Shown here piece after piece: positions 8,319 through 17,430 of a stretch of 64,000 nucleotides of DNA. The notes below the pieces were generated by a model that was not told the origin of the DNA, searched no databases, and worked only from the letters and a program-made list of their open reading frames with translations. The stretch is from JBQLZO01 sp052168315 (GTDB lineage Bacteria > Planctomycetota > Phycisphaerae > Phycisphaerales > UBA1924): positions 1 to 64,000 of the forward strand of contig JBQLZO010000025.1 of the NCBI GenBank assembly GCA_052168315.1, given 5' to 3'. The position numbers were made by a program, and so were the translations under genes. How positions within the stretch are numbered: position 1 is the stretch's first letter; each line of letters starts with the position of its first letter.

Positions 8319-9935
8319 TCAGGATGCCGCGTGGAGCGCTGCGTCGGCGAGGGCGTCGAGCCCGACGCTGCGCGATCCTTTGATGAGCACGATGACATGG
8401 GGGCGTGGGCTTGCGGTCGGGCCGGGCGATGCGGGGGAAGTTGGATCCGATGTCGGCGGTTCGGGCGCGGTGCTGCGCACGATGCGGTCGATGGCTTCGA
8501 GCATGGCGGCGCGGACCTGTGGGGTGTTGCTCGGGAAGTGCTGGGTGTGGACGCCGGCGATGTCGCTGAGTTCTTCGATGAGCCAGCGGGTGGCTTCTCC
8601 GACGGCGATGATGGCATCGCCCTGGCGGATGAGGGGTCGATCGCGGATGGCTGTTGCGATCTCGCGGTGGATGGGCTCGGCGTGGTGGCCGGTTTCGCCC
8701 ATCTCGCCGAGGATGAGGATCCTGCGCGCGCCGGCGGCGGTGGCTTGTCGATCGGCTTCGATGAGCGCGGCGAGCATGGATTCGGGGCTGGCGTTGTAGC
8801 AGTCGTCGATGGCGCGGACGATGAGGGCGTCGGGTCGGGTGGCGGTGGCTTGGGTCATGCGCTGCTCTGGGAGCCGTGCGGCGAGCAGGCCCTGGGCGAT
8901 GCGGTCGTCGGCGATGTTGGCCCAGCGCGCGATGGTGACGGCGAGCGCGGCGTTTGCGGCGGCGGTGGCGCCGGGGAAAGGGAGTTTGAAGAGGGTGTTG
9001 TCGTGCTGGAGGTGATCGTCTTCGACGCGGAAGGTGGTGGTGTGGTCGGCGTCTGAGACGGATTGGATGGACCATCGGATGCCGTGGCCCTCTCCGGCGC
9101 GGACGCGGCGGAGGTCGATGTCGCGGAGGGCGCCATCCTCGCGGAGGTCTTCGAGGGCGAGGTCGACGACGCCGGGCTCCGCGCCGAGCGCGGGGATGAG
9201 TGCGAGCGGGGACGGGTGGGCGGGTGTTGGGCGAAGCCCGCGGAGGATGGAGAGTTTCTCCCGTGCGATGGCCGAGACGGATCCGAGGTGTCCGATGTGG
9301 GCGCGTCCGATGGTGGTGACGAGGGCGGCGTTGGGCGCGGCGATGCGGGCGAGTGGTTCGATCTCGCCGGGGTTATTCATGCCGATCTCGCAGATGAGCG
9401 CTTCGGTGTCGGGCGGGGCGGCGAGGATGGTCAGGGGCACGCCGATGTCGTTGTTGAAGGACTTGATGGATGAGTGGGTGCGCCATCCGCCGGCGCGGAA
9501 GGCCGCATCGATGAATCGGACGGTGGAAGTTTTGCCGTTGCTGCCGGTGACGGCGATGACGAGGGCGGGGAGGGCTTGGCGGTATGCGGCCGCGAGGCGT
9601 GCGAGTGCGCGGCGGGTGTCATCGACGATGAGGATGGGGGGTCGATCGTCGCGGGCGTCGCTGTCGGCGACGGCCGGGTGGTCGGGCTTGTCGGCGATGA
9701 TGAGTGATGCGCCGCGTTCGATGGCGTTGGTGATGTAGTCGTGTCCGTCGAAGCGCGGGCCGTGGATGGCGATGAAGGCCTGGGCGGGTTCGATGGTGCG
9801 CGAGTCGATGGAGACGCCGAGGATGGTGTGCGGGGGGAGGGGCATCGCCGGGGAGAGCGGGCGGGCGCGGGCGGCTTCGGCGAGGCGATGCGGGCGCCAG
9901 AATTCGCTCGCGCTGCTGGGCGACGGGGCGGTCAT
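8319..9935 (-). CDS. murF: UDP-N-acetylmuramoyl-tripeptide--D-alanyl-D-alanine ligase
   Basis: MurF adds D-Ala-D-Ala to the UDP-MurNAc tripeptide, the last cytoplasmic step of peptidoglycan precursor synthesis. The Mur-ligase P-loop TGSNGKTST is at residues 130-138. The MurF-type EIGMNNPGEI motif and the phrase HIGHLGSV follow. The length of 538 residues is slightly above the usual 450-480, partly from inserts. ATG 9935 overlaps the murE stop by four bases (ATGA), so the two are translationally coupled. Presence with murE and dapF implies a meso-diaminopimelate peptidoglycan, of interest because planctomycetes were once thought to lack a wall. Confidence 0.95.
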   Translation of the reverse strand: MTAPSPSSASEFWRPHRLAEAARARPLSPAMPLPPHTILGVSIDSRTIEPAQAFIAIHGPRFDGHDYITNAIERGASLIIADKPDHPAVADSDARDDRPPILIVDDTRRALARLAAAYRQALPALVIAVTGSNGKTSTVRFIDAAFRAGGWRTHSSIKSFNNDIGVPLTILAAPPDTEALICEIGMNNPGEIEPLARIAAPNAALVTTIGRAHIGHLGSVSAIAREKLSILRGLRPTPAHPSPLALIPALGAEPGVVDLALEDLREDGALRDIDLRRVRAGEGHGIRWSIQSVSDADHTTTFRVEDDHLQHDNTLFKLPFPGATAAANAALAVTIARWANIADDRIAQGLLAARLPEQRMTQATATRPDALIVRAIDDCYNASPESMLAALIEADRQATAAGARRILILGEMGETGHHAEPIHREIATAIRDRPLIRQGDAIIAVGEATRWLIEELSDIAGVHTQHFPSNTPQVRAAMLEAIDRIVRSTAPEPPTSDPTSPASPGPTASPRPHVIVLIKGSRSVGLDALADAALHAAS

Positions 9936-11587
9936 CGGGCGGGCTCCTGGGGTCGCGGGCGGGTGCTCGGGTCGGCGGATTGTTGATCGGCGTGCCGGCG
10001 GGTGAGCGCTTCGCGCGCTTCCTGGGCATCGTCGAAGGGGATCCGGAGCGGCTTGCCATCGGGGGTGGTGAGGATCTGCTCGCGCTCGTGGCCCTTGCCG
10101 GCGATGACGATGACATCGGCGGCGCCAGCGGTGGCGATGGCGTGGCGGATGGCGGCGCGGCGGTCTGCGTGGACCTCGACGGCGGCGCGTCGTTCGGCGG
10201 GGATGCCGGCGAGGATCTGGTCGATGATGTCGGCGGGTCGTTCGGTCCTGGGGTTGTCGGAGGTGATGACGATGCGGTCGGCCATGTCGGCGGCGACCGC
10301 GCCCATGCGGGGGCGCTTGGTGGTGTCGCGCTGGCCGCCGCATCCGAAGACGACGGTGAGTCTGGCGCTTCGGGCTTCGGCGACGGGGCGCATGGCGTGC
10401 AGGGCGTTGCGGAGCGCATCGTCGGTGTGGGCGTAGTCGATGAGCACGAGGGGGTGTCGTGCGGGGTCGAGCGGGGGCGGGATGGGCACGGGGTCGAGTC
10501 GGCCGCGGGCGGGGGTGAGGAGGGTGAGCGCGCGTTCGATGGTCGGGGTGTCGATGCCGAGCGCGTGTGCGACGGCGGTGGCCTGGAGGGCGTTCATGGC
10601 GTTGTGCCGGCCGAAGAGCGGGATGCGCGCGTTGAGTTGGCCCCATGGGGTGTGGAACTCGGCGTGCATGCCGTGGGCATCGGCGGCGGTGATGGTGGCG
10701 GTGGCGATGCTTGGGTCGCCGGGATCATGATCGGACTTTTGGTCGGGATGATGGTCGGGCGTGCGGAGGTGGGTTCGGATGATGCGGGCGCGGCATCGGC
10801 GGGCCATGCGCTCGGCGGCGGGGTCGTCGGCGTTGATGATGGCGAGGGCGTTTTCGTCGAGTGATTCGAAGAGGATGGCCTTGGCGTCGGCGTAGCGGTC
10901 CATGGTGGTGTGGTAGTCGAGGTGGTCGCCGGTGAGGTTGGTGAAGACGGCGATCTGGAAGCGGAGCGCCTGGCATCGGCCCTGGTGGAGTGCGTGTGAG
11001 GAGGCCTCGATGGCGGCGGCGCGGCATCCGGCGTCGATCATGGTGGCGAGTGTCTGGCTGAGTTCGATCGCGCCGGGCGTGGTCTGGGAGGATTCGCCGA
11101 TGGATCGTCCATCGTCGGTGATGACGGTGCCGATGAGCCCGCATCTCAGCGCGGCGTGGTTGAGGATCTGGTGGACCATGCCGGCGACGGTGGTCTTGCC
11201 GTTGGTTCCGGTGATGCCGATGAGGGCGAGCGCGCGGGAGGGGTGATCGAAGAATCGTTCGGCGGCGATGGCGCCGGCGGCGTGGGCGTCGGGGACGAGG
11301 ATGATGGGGATGGGCGTGGCGGTGTCGGCGAGGCTCTGGGTATCGATGAGGGAGGGTTCGAAGGCATCGCCCTCATCGGCGATGACCGCGCTGGCGCCGC
11401 GGGCGATGGCATCCGGGATGAAGCGGCGGGCGTCGATGGAGAGGCCCTTGCGGGCGATGAAGAGGGAGCCGGGGACGACGGAGCGTGAGTCTTCGGTGAT
11501 GTCTGCGATGCGGACGGAGTCCCAGCGGGGCGGGAATGCGCCGGGGGCGAGGCCTGGGAGTTGGTGGAGCAGGTCGCGGAGGAGCAT
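9932..11587 (-). CDS. murE: UDP-N-acetylmuramoyl-L-alanyl-D-glutamate--2,6-diaminopimelate ligase
   Basis: MurE adds the third residue of the peptidoglycan stem peptide. The P-loop GTNGKTT is at residues 127-133. The carbamylated-Lys region and the UDP-binding N-domain (DSRSVVPGSLFIA) are present. The specificity motif reads DNPR at residues 444-447, the form that marks meso-diaminopimelate rather than L-Lys enzymes. That agrees with dapF at 40.2 kb. The length of 551 residues is a little above average, with a Pro/Arg-rich C-terminal tail and an Asp/His-rich insert near residue 270. The gene follows lpxB on the same strand and overlaps murF by ATGA. Confidence 0.96.
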   Translation of the reverse strand: MLLRDLLHQLPGLAPGAFPPRWDSVRIADITEDSRSVVPGSLFIARKGLSIDARRFIPDAIARGASAVIADEGDAFEPSLIDTQSLADTATPIPIILVPDAHAAGAIAAERFFDHPSRALALIGITGTNGKTTVAGMVHQILNHAALRCGLIGTVITDDGRSIGESSQTTPGAIELSQTLATMIDAGCRAAAIEASSHALHQGRCQALRFQIAVFTNLTGDHLDYHTTMDRYADAKAILFESLDENALAIINADDPAAERMARRCRARIIRTHLRTPDHHPDQKSDHDPGDPSIATATITAADAHGMHAEFHTPWGQLNARIPLFGRHNAMNALQATAVAHALGIDTPTIERALTLLTPARGRLDPVPIPPPLDPARHPLVLIDYAHTDDALRNALHAMRPVAEARSARLTVVFGCGGQRDTTKRPRMGAVAADMADRIVITSDNPRTERPADIIDQILAGIPAERRAAVEVHADRRAAIRHAIATAGAADVIVIAGKGHEREQILTTPDGKPLRIPFDDAQEAREALTRRHADQQSADPSTRPRPQEPAR

Positions 11588-11677
11588 GGTGTTCGGTCGG
11601 CGGTGCCTGGTGTCGGCGCAGCGCGCGGCGTGGGCGGGGGTGCGGCTGGGGTGCGCGCGCAGGGGGAACGGTGGCGC

Positions 11678-12871
11678 TTATGACATCGATCTTCTGGGAT
11701 TGGCGGGCGCTGCGCTGATTCCGAGCCCGACCATTTCCTCGATGGCATCGGCGGCTTCTGCGGAGGCGAGTTTGCCATCAAACTTGGCGCAGATGTCCTG
11801 GAGGGCTCGGCGTTGCTCGTTCATCGCTTCGGGGGTGGAGACGAGGGCTTCGACGGCCTCGGCGTAGCGGCCGTGGTCCTTGAAGTAGGGGACGAACTCG
11901 GGGACGATGCCGCGTCCTGCGATGAGGTTCGGGAGGGTGAAGAACTCGGCGGTGATGAGCCATCGTCCGACGAGTTTGAACATGAGCTCGTTGGTCTTGT
12001 AGAGGATGACCATGGGCTTTGCCTGCTTGGCGAGCTGGAGGGTGACGGTTCCGGAGACGACCATGGCCAGGTCGCACCATCGGGTGACGAGGTCGGTCTG
12101 TCCGACGGTGACATCGACGCCGGGTGGCCATCCGCCGAGGGCGTTGGCGCGTTCGTAGAGCTCCGTGCGCACGGCGTCGGAGGTGGCGCCGACGACGCCG
12201 ACGGCGTGGGGGTGCTTCTCGCGGACGGCCTTGAATGCGTTGAGCAGGACGGGGAAGTTGCGCCTGAGTTCGGCGGGGCGGGAGCCGGGGAGGATTGCGA
12301 TCCGGGGCGAGCCGTGGGGGAGGCGTTCGGCGCGGGCGGAGAGGTCATCAAGGTCGAGGGGCTCGTCGAAGAGCGGGTGGCCGATGAAGCGCGCGGGCAC
12401 GCCCTTGTCCTTGAACCACTTTTCCTCGAACGGGAGGAGGCAGAGGACGAGGTCGGAGCATCGGCGGAGCTTGTTGATGCGCCACGGCCCCCAGGCCCAG
12501 AGCTGGGGGGCGACGAGGTGAACGACCTTTCGGCCCAGCCGCTTGGCGATCTGCGCGATGGGGAAGTTGGCGGCCGGCGAGTCGACGGGGACATGGAGGG
12601 CGACTTCGGGGTGCTCGGCGAGCCAGGCGCGGATGTTCTTGTTGATGATCTGGTGTTCGCGGATTTTCTGCCATCCGGGGACGCCGACGACGGCGTCCTG
12701 GCCGGTTTCGGAGATGATGGTGGCGCCGGCTCGTCGCATCTTGGGTCCGCCCCACGCGTAGATGGTGAGATCGGCGCGTCGCCTGCGGAGTTCGCGGATG
12801 ACGGATGCGGCGTGGTCGTCGCCGGAGGGCTCGAAGGCCGTGAAGAGGATGGCTGGCGCGGCGTTGGTCAT
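11678..12871 (-). CDS. lpxB: lipid-A-disaccharide synthase
   Basis: LpxB condenses UDP-2,3-diacylglucosamine with lipid X to form the lipid A disaccharide. It is a membrane-associated GT-B (GT19) glycosyltransferase. Recognisable family segments include FEPSGDDHAA near the N-terminus, the stretch ending APQLWAWGPWR, RFIGHPL, AILPGSRPAEL and VVSGTVTLQLAK. The length of 397 residues is normal. ATG 12871 was chosen because the upstream extension is Pro/Arg-rich and unlike LpxB. The gene leads the leftward lpxB-murE-murF cluster, so lipid A and peptidoglycan genes are neighbours. It implies that the organism makes lipid A. Confidence 0.95.
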   Translation of the reverse strand: MTNAAPAILFTAFEPSGDDHAASVIRELRRRRADLTIYAWGGPKMRRAGATIISETGQDAVVGVPGWQKIREHQIINKNIRAWLAEHPEVALHVPVDSPAANFPIAQIAKRLGRKVVHLVAPQLWAWGPWRINKLRRCSDLVLCLLPFEEKWFKDKGVPARFIGHPLFDEPLDLDDLSARAERLPHGSPRIAILPGSRPAELRRNFPVLLNAFKAVREKHPHAVGVVGATSDAVRTELYERANALGGWPPGVDVTVGQTDLVTRWCDLAMVVSGTVTLQLAKQAKPMVILYKTNELMFKLVGRWLITAEFFTLPNLIAGRGIVPEFVPYFKDHGRYAEAVEALVSTPEAMNEQRRALQDICAKFDGKLASAEAADAIEEMVGLGISAAPANPRRSMS

Positions 12872-13179
12872 TGGGATCGGATCGTTTGCGTGCGGAGGCG
12901 TTCGGGCGGGGGAACGATAGGGCGGCGGGGTCCGGGCGAGATGGGCGGAGAGCGGGGGGCCGGGGGGCCGGGGGGCCAGATGAGCCCGGGGGGCGGGTGC
13001 TGGGATTGGGGGGTGTGGGCGGTGGGGTATACTCGCGGCCCGGCGCGGGGCGCATTGCGGATGCGCCGGGCGCCGAACACCGAGGATTCGATGCATCCCG
13101 CGGGTGGCCGCGGTGGGCCGGCGCGCGGGCGGCGGCGTGGCATCGGGCCCGAATCGCCCAGCCGACCGGACCAGCGACC
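12872..13179. other. divergent intergenic region lpxB / aspS
   Basis: This 308-base gap holds promoters for two diverging genes. On the plus side a good promoter match is at 13006-13033. The 3' half is GC-rich leader sequence with short potential stems but no recognisable T-box. At about 12954-12977 a GGGGGGCC unit is repeated three times in tandem. Confidence 0.6.
13006..13033 (+). promoter_or_regulatory. putative sigma-70-type promoter of aspS
   Basis: A -10 hexamer TATACT (13028-13033; 5 of 6 to consensus) follows a -35 like TTGGGG (13006-13011; 4 of 6) with a 16-base spacer. The predicted start near 13040 leaves an untranslated leader of roughly 140 bases before the aspS ATG at 13180. 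Confidence 0.5.
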
Positions 13180-15015
13180 ATGAGCACCCCCCCACTGCCG
13201 GAATCACCCTATCGCCGCACGCACACCTGCGGGGCGCTGCGCCTTGACGATTCGGGCGGGGTCGTGACGCTGGCGGGGTGGGTGAACGCGTATCGCGACC
13301 ACGGGACGGGGCTGATCTTCATCGACCTGCGCGACCGGTTCGGTCTGACGCAGGTGGTGTTCGACCGCGAGGATGCATCCGCGGAGCTGCTGGCGCAGGC
13401 GGACAAGCTGCGTTCTGAAGACTGCATCGCGGTGACGGGGACGGTGCGGAAGCGTGATGGCGGGCCGAACCCGAAGCTGGCGACGGGCGAGATCGAGGTG
13501 GTGGCTTCGACGCTGACGGTGGTGTCAAAGGCCGAGACCCCGCCGTTCCAGCCGGGCGAGACCTCGAACCTGCCGAACGAGGAGCTGCGGCTGACGCATC
13601 GGTACCTGGATCTTCGGCGTCCGGAGATGCAGCGGCTGATCGGGCTGCGCTCGCGGGTGGCGAAGGCGACGCGGGATTACTTCCACGCGAACGGGTTCCT
13701 TGAGGTTGAGACGCCGGTGCTGTGCAAGTCGACGCCTGAGGGGGCGCGTGACTTTCTGGTGCCATCGCGTCTGAACCCGGCGCAGTGGTACGCGCTGCCG
13801 CAGTCGCCGCAGCTGTTCAAGCAGATCCTGATGATCGCGGGGTGCGACCGGTACATCCAGATCCCGAAGTGCTTCCGCGATGAGGATCTGCGGGCCGACC
13901 GGCAGCCGGAGTTCACGCAGGTGGACCTGGAGATGTCGTTCGTGATCCGCGAGGATGTGATCGAGATGATGGAGGGGTTCGTCCGTTCGCTGTGGAAGGA
14001 GATCCTCGGGTACGAGGTTCCGGCGGTGCGGCGGATGTCGTACTTCGACGCGATGGACACCTACGGGATCGACCGGCCGGACCTGCGGTTCGGGCTGGAG
14101 ATCGTGGACATTTCTGACCTTGCGAAGAAGACGGACTTCAAGGTGTTCACGGAAGCGCTGGGCAAGCGTCGTGGCGTGGTGCGCGTGATCCGCGTGCCGG
14201 GCGGGGCGGAGAAGTTCACGCGGAAGCTGACGGATGGGTACACGGAGTTCGTGAAGCAGTTCGGCGCGGGCGGTGTGCCGGTGACGAAGGTGGTCGCGGG
14301 GCCCAACGGGGCGGCATTCGAGACGGGGATCGGGCGGTTCCTTGAGTCCATCACGGGCGAGGTGATCGAGCGGACGGGCGCGGAGCCGGGCGACACGCTG
14401 CTGTTCGGTGCCGACACCTGGCAGACGGCGTGCAAGGCGCTGGGCGAGCTGCGGATCAGGGTCGCGAAGGATCTCGACCTGATCGACAAGTCGAAGTGGG
14501 AGTTCCTGTGGGTGATCGACTTCCCGATGTTCGAGTGGGACCAGGAGACGCAGCGGTTCTACGCGATGCACCATCCGTTCACCGCGCCGCGGCACGATCA
14601 GATCGAGGCGTTCCTGAACGCGGATCCGAACGACCGCGACACGCTGGAGACGATCGTCTCGGCGGGGTATGACATGGTCGTGAACGGGTCGGAGATCGGC
14701 GGCGGGTCGATCCGTATCCACCGGCGGGACCTGCAGGCAAAGGTGTTCGAGCTGCTGGGGATCTCGAAGGCGGAGGCGGAGGAGAAGTTCTCGTTCCTGA
14801 TGGAAGCACTGAAGTACGGCACGCCGCCGCACGGGGGGATCGCGTTCGGTCTGGACCGGCTGGTGATGCACCTTGGGAACACGGACAACATCCGGGATGT
14901 GATCGCGTTCCCGAAGACGCAGACGGGCGCGGATTTGATGGCGCGGTGCCCCTCGCCGGTGGATGCGAAGCAGCTGGCGGAGTTGTTCGTGAAGAACACG
15001 GAAGTGCCGGAGTAG
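13180..15015 (+). CDS. aspS: aspartate--tRNA ligase
   Basis: This class II aminoacyl-tRNA synthetase charges tRNA-Asp, and possibly tRNA-Asn in organisms without AsnRS. The N-terminal OB-fold anticodon domain spans residues 10-110. The class II core follows, with motif 2 around CFRDEDLRADRQPEFTQ (231-247) and motif 3 ending GLDRL (557-561). The insertion domain typical of bacterial AspRS accounts for the 611 residues. ATG 13180 gives the normal N-terminus; the same frame is open further upstream but that sequence is Gly/Arg-rich noise. Whether it is discriminating cannot be settled by eye. Confidence 0.96.
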   Translation: MSTPPLPESPYRRTHTCGALRLDDSGGVVTLAGWVNAYRDHGTGLIFIDLRDRFGLTQVVFDREDASAELLAQADKLRSEDCIAVTGTVRKRDGGPNPKLATGEIEVVASTLTVVSKAETPPFQPGETSNLPNEELRLTHRYLDLRRPEMQRLIGLRSRVAKATRDYFHANGFLEVETPVLCKSTPEGARDFLVPSRLNPAQWYALPQSPQLFKQILMIAGCDRYIQIPKCFRDEDLRADRQPEFTQVDLEMSFVIREDVIEMMEGFVRSLWKEILGYEVPAVRRMSYFDAMDTYGIDRPDLRFGLEIVDISDLAKKTDFKVFTEALGKRRGVVRVIRVPGGAEKFTRKLTDGYTEFVKQFGAGGVPVTKVVAGPNGAAFETGIGRFLESITGEVIERTGAEPGDTLLFGADTWQTACKALGELRIRVAKDLDLIDKSKWEFLWVIDFPMFEWDQETQRFYAMHHPFTAPRHDQIEAFLNADPNDRDTLETIVSAGYDMVVNGSEIGGGSIRIHRRDLQAKVFELLGISKAEAEEKFSFLMEALKYGTPPHGGIAFGLDRLVMHLGNTDNIRDVIAFPKTQTGADLMARCPSPVDAKQLAELFVKNTEVPE

Positions 15016-15061
15016 GCCGCGGAGTGAGCCGCGGGTGTCCTGTGAGTCCGGGTGCGCGCGG

Positions 15062-16945
15062 TCAGCCGCGCATGGCTTCGAGTTGTTCCCAGCGGGTGTA
15101 GAGGGCGGCGACGGCGGCCTGCGCTTCGGCGAGGGCGGTGCTGGCGTCGGTCCATTGCTGTGGCGTGGCCGTGGAGGGCATGTTGGAGAGGGTGCGCTCG
15201 GCCTGTTCGGCGGCGGCCTCGGCTTCGAGGATGCGCTGCTCGATCTGGTCGTACTCGCGCTGGTCTTTGTAGGAGAGTTTGCGGCGCTGGGGTGGGGTCG
15301 CAGGCGCGGGGGATGGAGTGGTGGGCTGCGTATCGGGTCGATCGTCGCGGTCCTTTGGCGCGCGGGTCGGAGCGGGGTCGGGGGTGCGCTCCATGGCGGC
15401 GACGGCCTGCTCGACGCTGGCGTATCGGCCGGTGCCTCCGCGCCCGTCGATGGCGAGGATGTCGGTGGCGAGGCGGTCGACCATGGCGCGGTCGTGGGTG
15501 ACGAGGACGAGCGCGCCGGGGAAGTCTTCCAGCGCTTCTTCCATGATCTCGAGTGTGGGGATGTCGAGGTCGTTGGTCGGTTCGTCGAGGACGAGGACAT
15601 CGGCGGGCTGGAGCATGATGCGGGCGATGTGGATGCGCGCGAGTTCGCCGCCGCTGAGGGATTTGACGGGCTGGGCGAGTTGGTGCTCCTTGAAGAGGAA
15701 GCGTTTGGCCCAGCCGGTGACATGCATCGATTGGCCGCGGAAGTGGACCTGGTCGGAGGCGGGGGAGAGGGCGTCGCGGAGGAGGGTGGTGGGCTCGAAG
15801 TCCTGGCGGTGCTGGCTGAAGACGACGATGCGTGGCGGGGGATCGGCGAGGGTGATGGTGCCGGTGTCGGGGGCGAGTTCGGAGGTGAGGATGCGGATGA
15901 GGGTGGTCTTGCCGGAGCCGTTGGGGCCGAGGAGGGCGAGGCACTCACCGGCGCCGAGGATGAGGTCGAGCCCGGAGAAGAGCGTGCGTCCGGCGAAGGA
16001 CTTGGCGATGCCCTTGGCGACGATGAGCTTGCGGGTTCTGCGGTCGGTGCCGCTGAAGGAGACGCCGGCGGCATCGGCGCCGGCGGCGGCGTTGCGTTCG
16101 CGGAGTTCGCCGAGCGATTCCATGCGGGCGTGGCTGGCGGAGATGCGGCCTTTTTCCTTGGTGCGCCGGGCCTTGGCGCCGCGGGCGAGCCACGCGAGGT
16201 CCTTGCGGACTTGGTTGGCCGCGGCCTGCTCGGCCTTGGCCTGGGCATCGAGGAACTCGCCCTTGCGGCGGATGAATTCGGTGTAGTTGCCATCGACGGC
16301 GAGGGTTCCGGCGGGGTAGGCAGCGCTGAGTTCGATGATGCGTGTGGCGATGCGTTCGAGGAAGGCGCGGTCGTGGGTGACGAAGACGGAGGCGAAGGGC
16401 TGGACGCCGGGGAGCCGGCCGGTGAGGAAGCGTTCGAGCCAGGCGATGCCCTCGAGGTCGAGGTGGTTGGTGGGCTCATCGAGGAGGATGAGGTCGGGCT
16501 CGTTGTGCGTGGCGGCGAGTGCGGCGGCGATGGAGAGTCGTTTGCGCCATCCGCCGGAGAGGGCCGAGGCGTGTTCGGCGAGTTGTGATTCGCTGAAGCC
16601 GACGATGGAGAGGGCGATGTCGGCGGCGATCTCGCCCTCGTGGTGGTCGCGTGCGAGGGATTCGGAGGACCGGGTGGCCGCGTCGATGACGATCTGCCGG
16701 GGCGTGTGGTCGGCGGGGAAGTGATCGTGCTGTGGGACGAAGGCGGCGCGGGTTCCCTTTGTGATGGTGAGCGAGCCGGCATCGGCGGGGTCGATGGCGG
16801 CGAGGACGCGGAGGAGTGTGCTCTTGCCGGCGCCGTTTGGGCCGATGAGACCGGCGCGGTCGCCTTCGTTGATGGTGAGGCTGACGGAGTGGAAGACTTC
16901 GCGCGTGCCGAGAGTGCGGGAGATGTTCTGGGCGTTGATGAGCAC
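15062..16945 (-). CDS. ABC-F family ATPase, Uup-like
   Basis: A soluble ABC-F protein with two nucleotide-binding domains and no membrane segment. Such proteins act on the ribosome as translation factors or antibiotic-protection factors. The first domain has Walker A GPNGAGKST (35-43), signature LSGGWRKRL and Walker B LILLDEPTNHLDL. The second has GPNGSGKTT, LSGGELARI and VLVLDEPTNDLDI. A Pro-rich linker and a C-terminal coiled coil (about residues 560-627) resemble Uup. The start is a GTG at 16945, immediately before LINAQNISRTLG; no ATG fits. The length is 627 residues. It converges with aspS across a 46-base gap. Confidence 0.9.
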   Translation of the reverse strand: MLINAQNISRTLGTREVFHSVSLTINEGDRAGLIGPNGAGKSTLLRVLAAIDPADAGSLTITKGTRAAFVPQHDHFPADHTPRQIVIDAATRSSESLARDHHEGEIAADIALSIVGFSESQLAEHASALSGGWRKRLSIAAALAATHNEPDLILLDEPTNHLDLEGIAWLERFLTGRLPGVQPFASVFVTHDRAFLERIATRIIELSAAYPAGTLAVDGNYTEFIRRKGEFLDAQAKAEQAAANQVRKDLAWLARGAKARRTKEKGRISASHARMESLGELRERNAAAGADAAGVSFSGTDRRTRKLIVAKGIAKSFAGRTLFSGLDLILGAGECLALLGPNGSGKTTLIRILTSELAPDTGTITLADPPPRIVVFSQHRQDFEPTTLLRDALSPASDQVHFRGQSMHVTGWAKRFLFKEHQLAQPVKSLSGGELARIHIARIMLQPADVLVLDEPTNDLDIPTLEIMEEALEDFPGALVLVTHDRAMVDRLATDILAIDGRGGTGRYASVEQAVAAMERTPDPAPTRAPKDRDDRPDTQPTTPSPAPATPPQRRKLSYKDQREYDQIEQRILEAEAAAEQAERTLSNMPSTATPQQWTDASTALAEAQAAVAALYTRWEQLEAMRG

Positions 16946-17062
16946 GGCGGTGTGTGTGGAGTGGCTGGGGTGTGGGTGGGTGGGGCGGGAGGTGGGCGAA
17001 CCGTACGCCGTTGGGGATGGCTGGGGGCGGGTTGGGGTTGGGGGTTGGGGGGCGCGGCAATA

Positions 17063-17095
17063 AACCCCCGGGCGATCTGGGATCGCCCGGGGGTT
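17063..17095 (-). terminator. Rho-independent terminator, minus strand
   Basis: A perfect 15-base inverted repeat (17063-17077 with 17081-17095) has a three-base loop. On the minus strand it is followed by TTTATT overlapping the stem end. The stem is almost all G/C. It ends whatever transcript runs leftward through 17.1-17.4 kb. Confidence 0.8.
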
Positions 17096-17340
17096 GGAGA
17101 AGAGAGAAACCGGAACATTTGCTGAACCGGAGGGGTGTGCGCCGCGTGGCCTGTCGTGTCGTCCCTGAAACGGCCCACGGCGGACTCTGGAATCGAGCGT
17201 CCCGCCCGTTGCACGGTGCGGGCCCAGCGCACACGCAAGAGCATCACCCGGGGCGTGGCGATTGCGAAGCGAACTTGATTGGAAACAAACGGAGGCGTCG
17301 TGCGTTTTTGCCCATCGCCTGCGTGCGGGCATGGGTTGGA
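17096..17340 (-). ncRNA. candidate small RNA or long 3' UTR ending at a strong terminator
   Basis: The strong leftward terminator at 17063-17095 is about 335 bases beyond the nearest upstream stop codon (17431), an unusual distance. The intervening minus-strand sequence has several complementary G/C segments, such as GGGCCCGC and GGCCCACGGCGGA-type runs near 17170-17225, but no open frame with normal codon usage. I could not match it to 6S, SRP, tmRNA or RNase P signatures. It may simply be an untranslated tail of the lipoprotein mRNA. Confidence 0.25.
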
Positions 17341-17430
17341 GGGGGTGGGCGCACGCGCAGCGCCGGGTCGATGGCGCGGATGATGGGGATCAGTTGTGGG
17401 CAGACTGCGGGGTGGGCATCGGGCGTCCGA

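Larger units (their letters stand above)
16946..17430. other. intergenic region with G-rich tract and minus-strand terminator
   Basis: This 485-base stretch shows no convincing gene. It contains a G-rich run on the plus strand (16955-17055) upstream of the ABC-F start. A very strong minus-strand terminator lies at 17063-17095. A further 335 bases without coding character then separate that terminator from the lipoprotein stop at 17431. See the small-RNA candidate at 17096-17340. Confidence 0.6.

Noticed and set aside
12954..12977. Three tandem GGGGGGCC units as a mobile-element or origin repeat
   Set aside because: Too short and low in complexity for such a role; plain GC-rich repeat.
12871..13179. 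N-terminal extension of the aspS frame
   Set aside because: Gly/Arg-rich sequence unlike any AspRS, and it contains the likely promoter; ATG 13180 gives the family-typical start.
16955..17055. G-rich run as a possible G-quadruplex control element
   Set aside because: Irregular G-tracts in GC-rich DNA; no pattern strong enough to support a claim.
13525..17247. A very long minus-strand open frame antisense to aspS and continuing through the ABC-F region
   Set aside because: Its translation is Pro/Ser/Arg/His-rich with no domain; it is the mirror of the real coding frames in GC-rich DNA.
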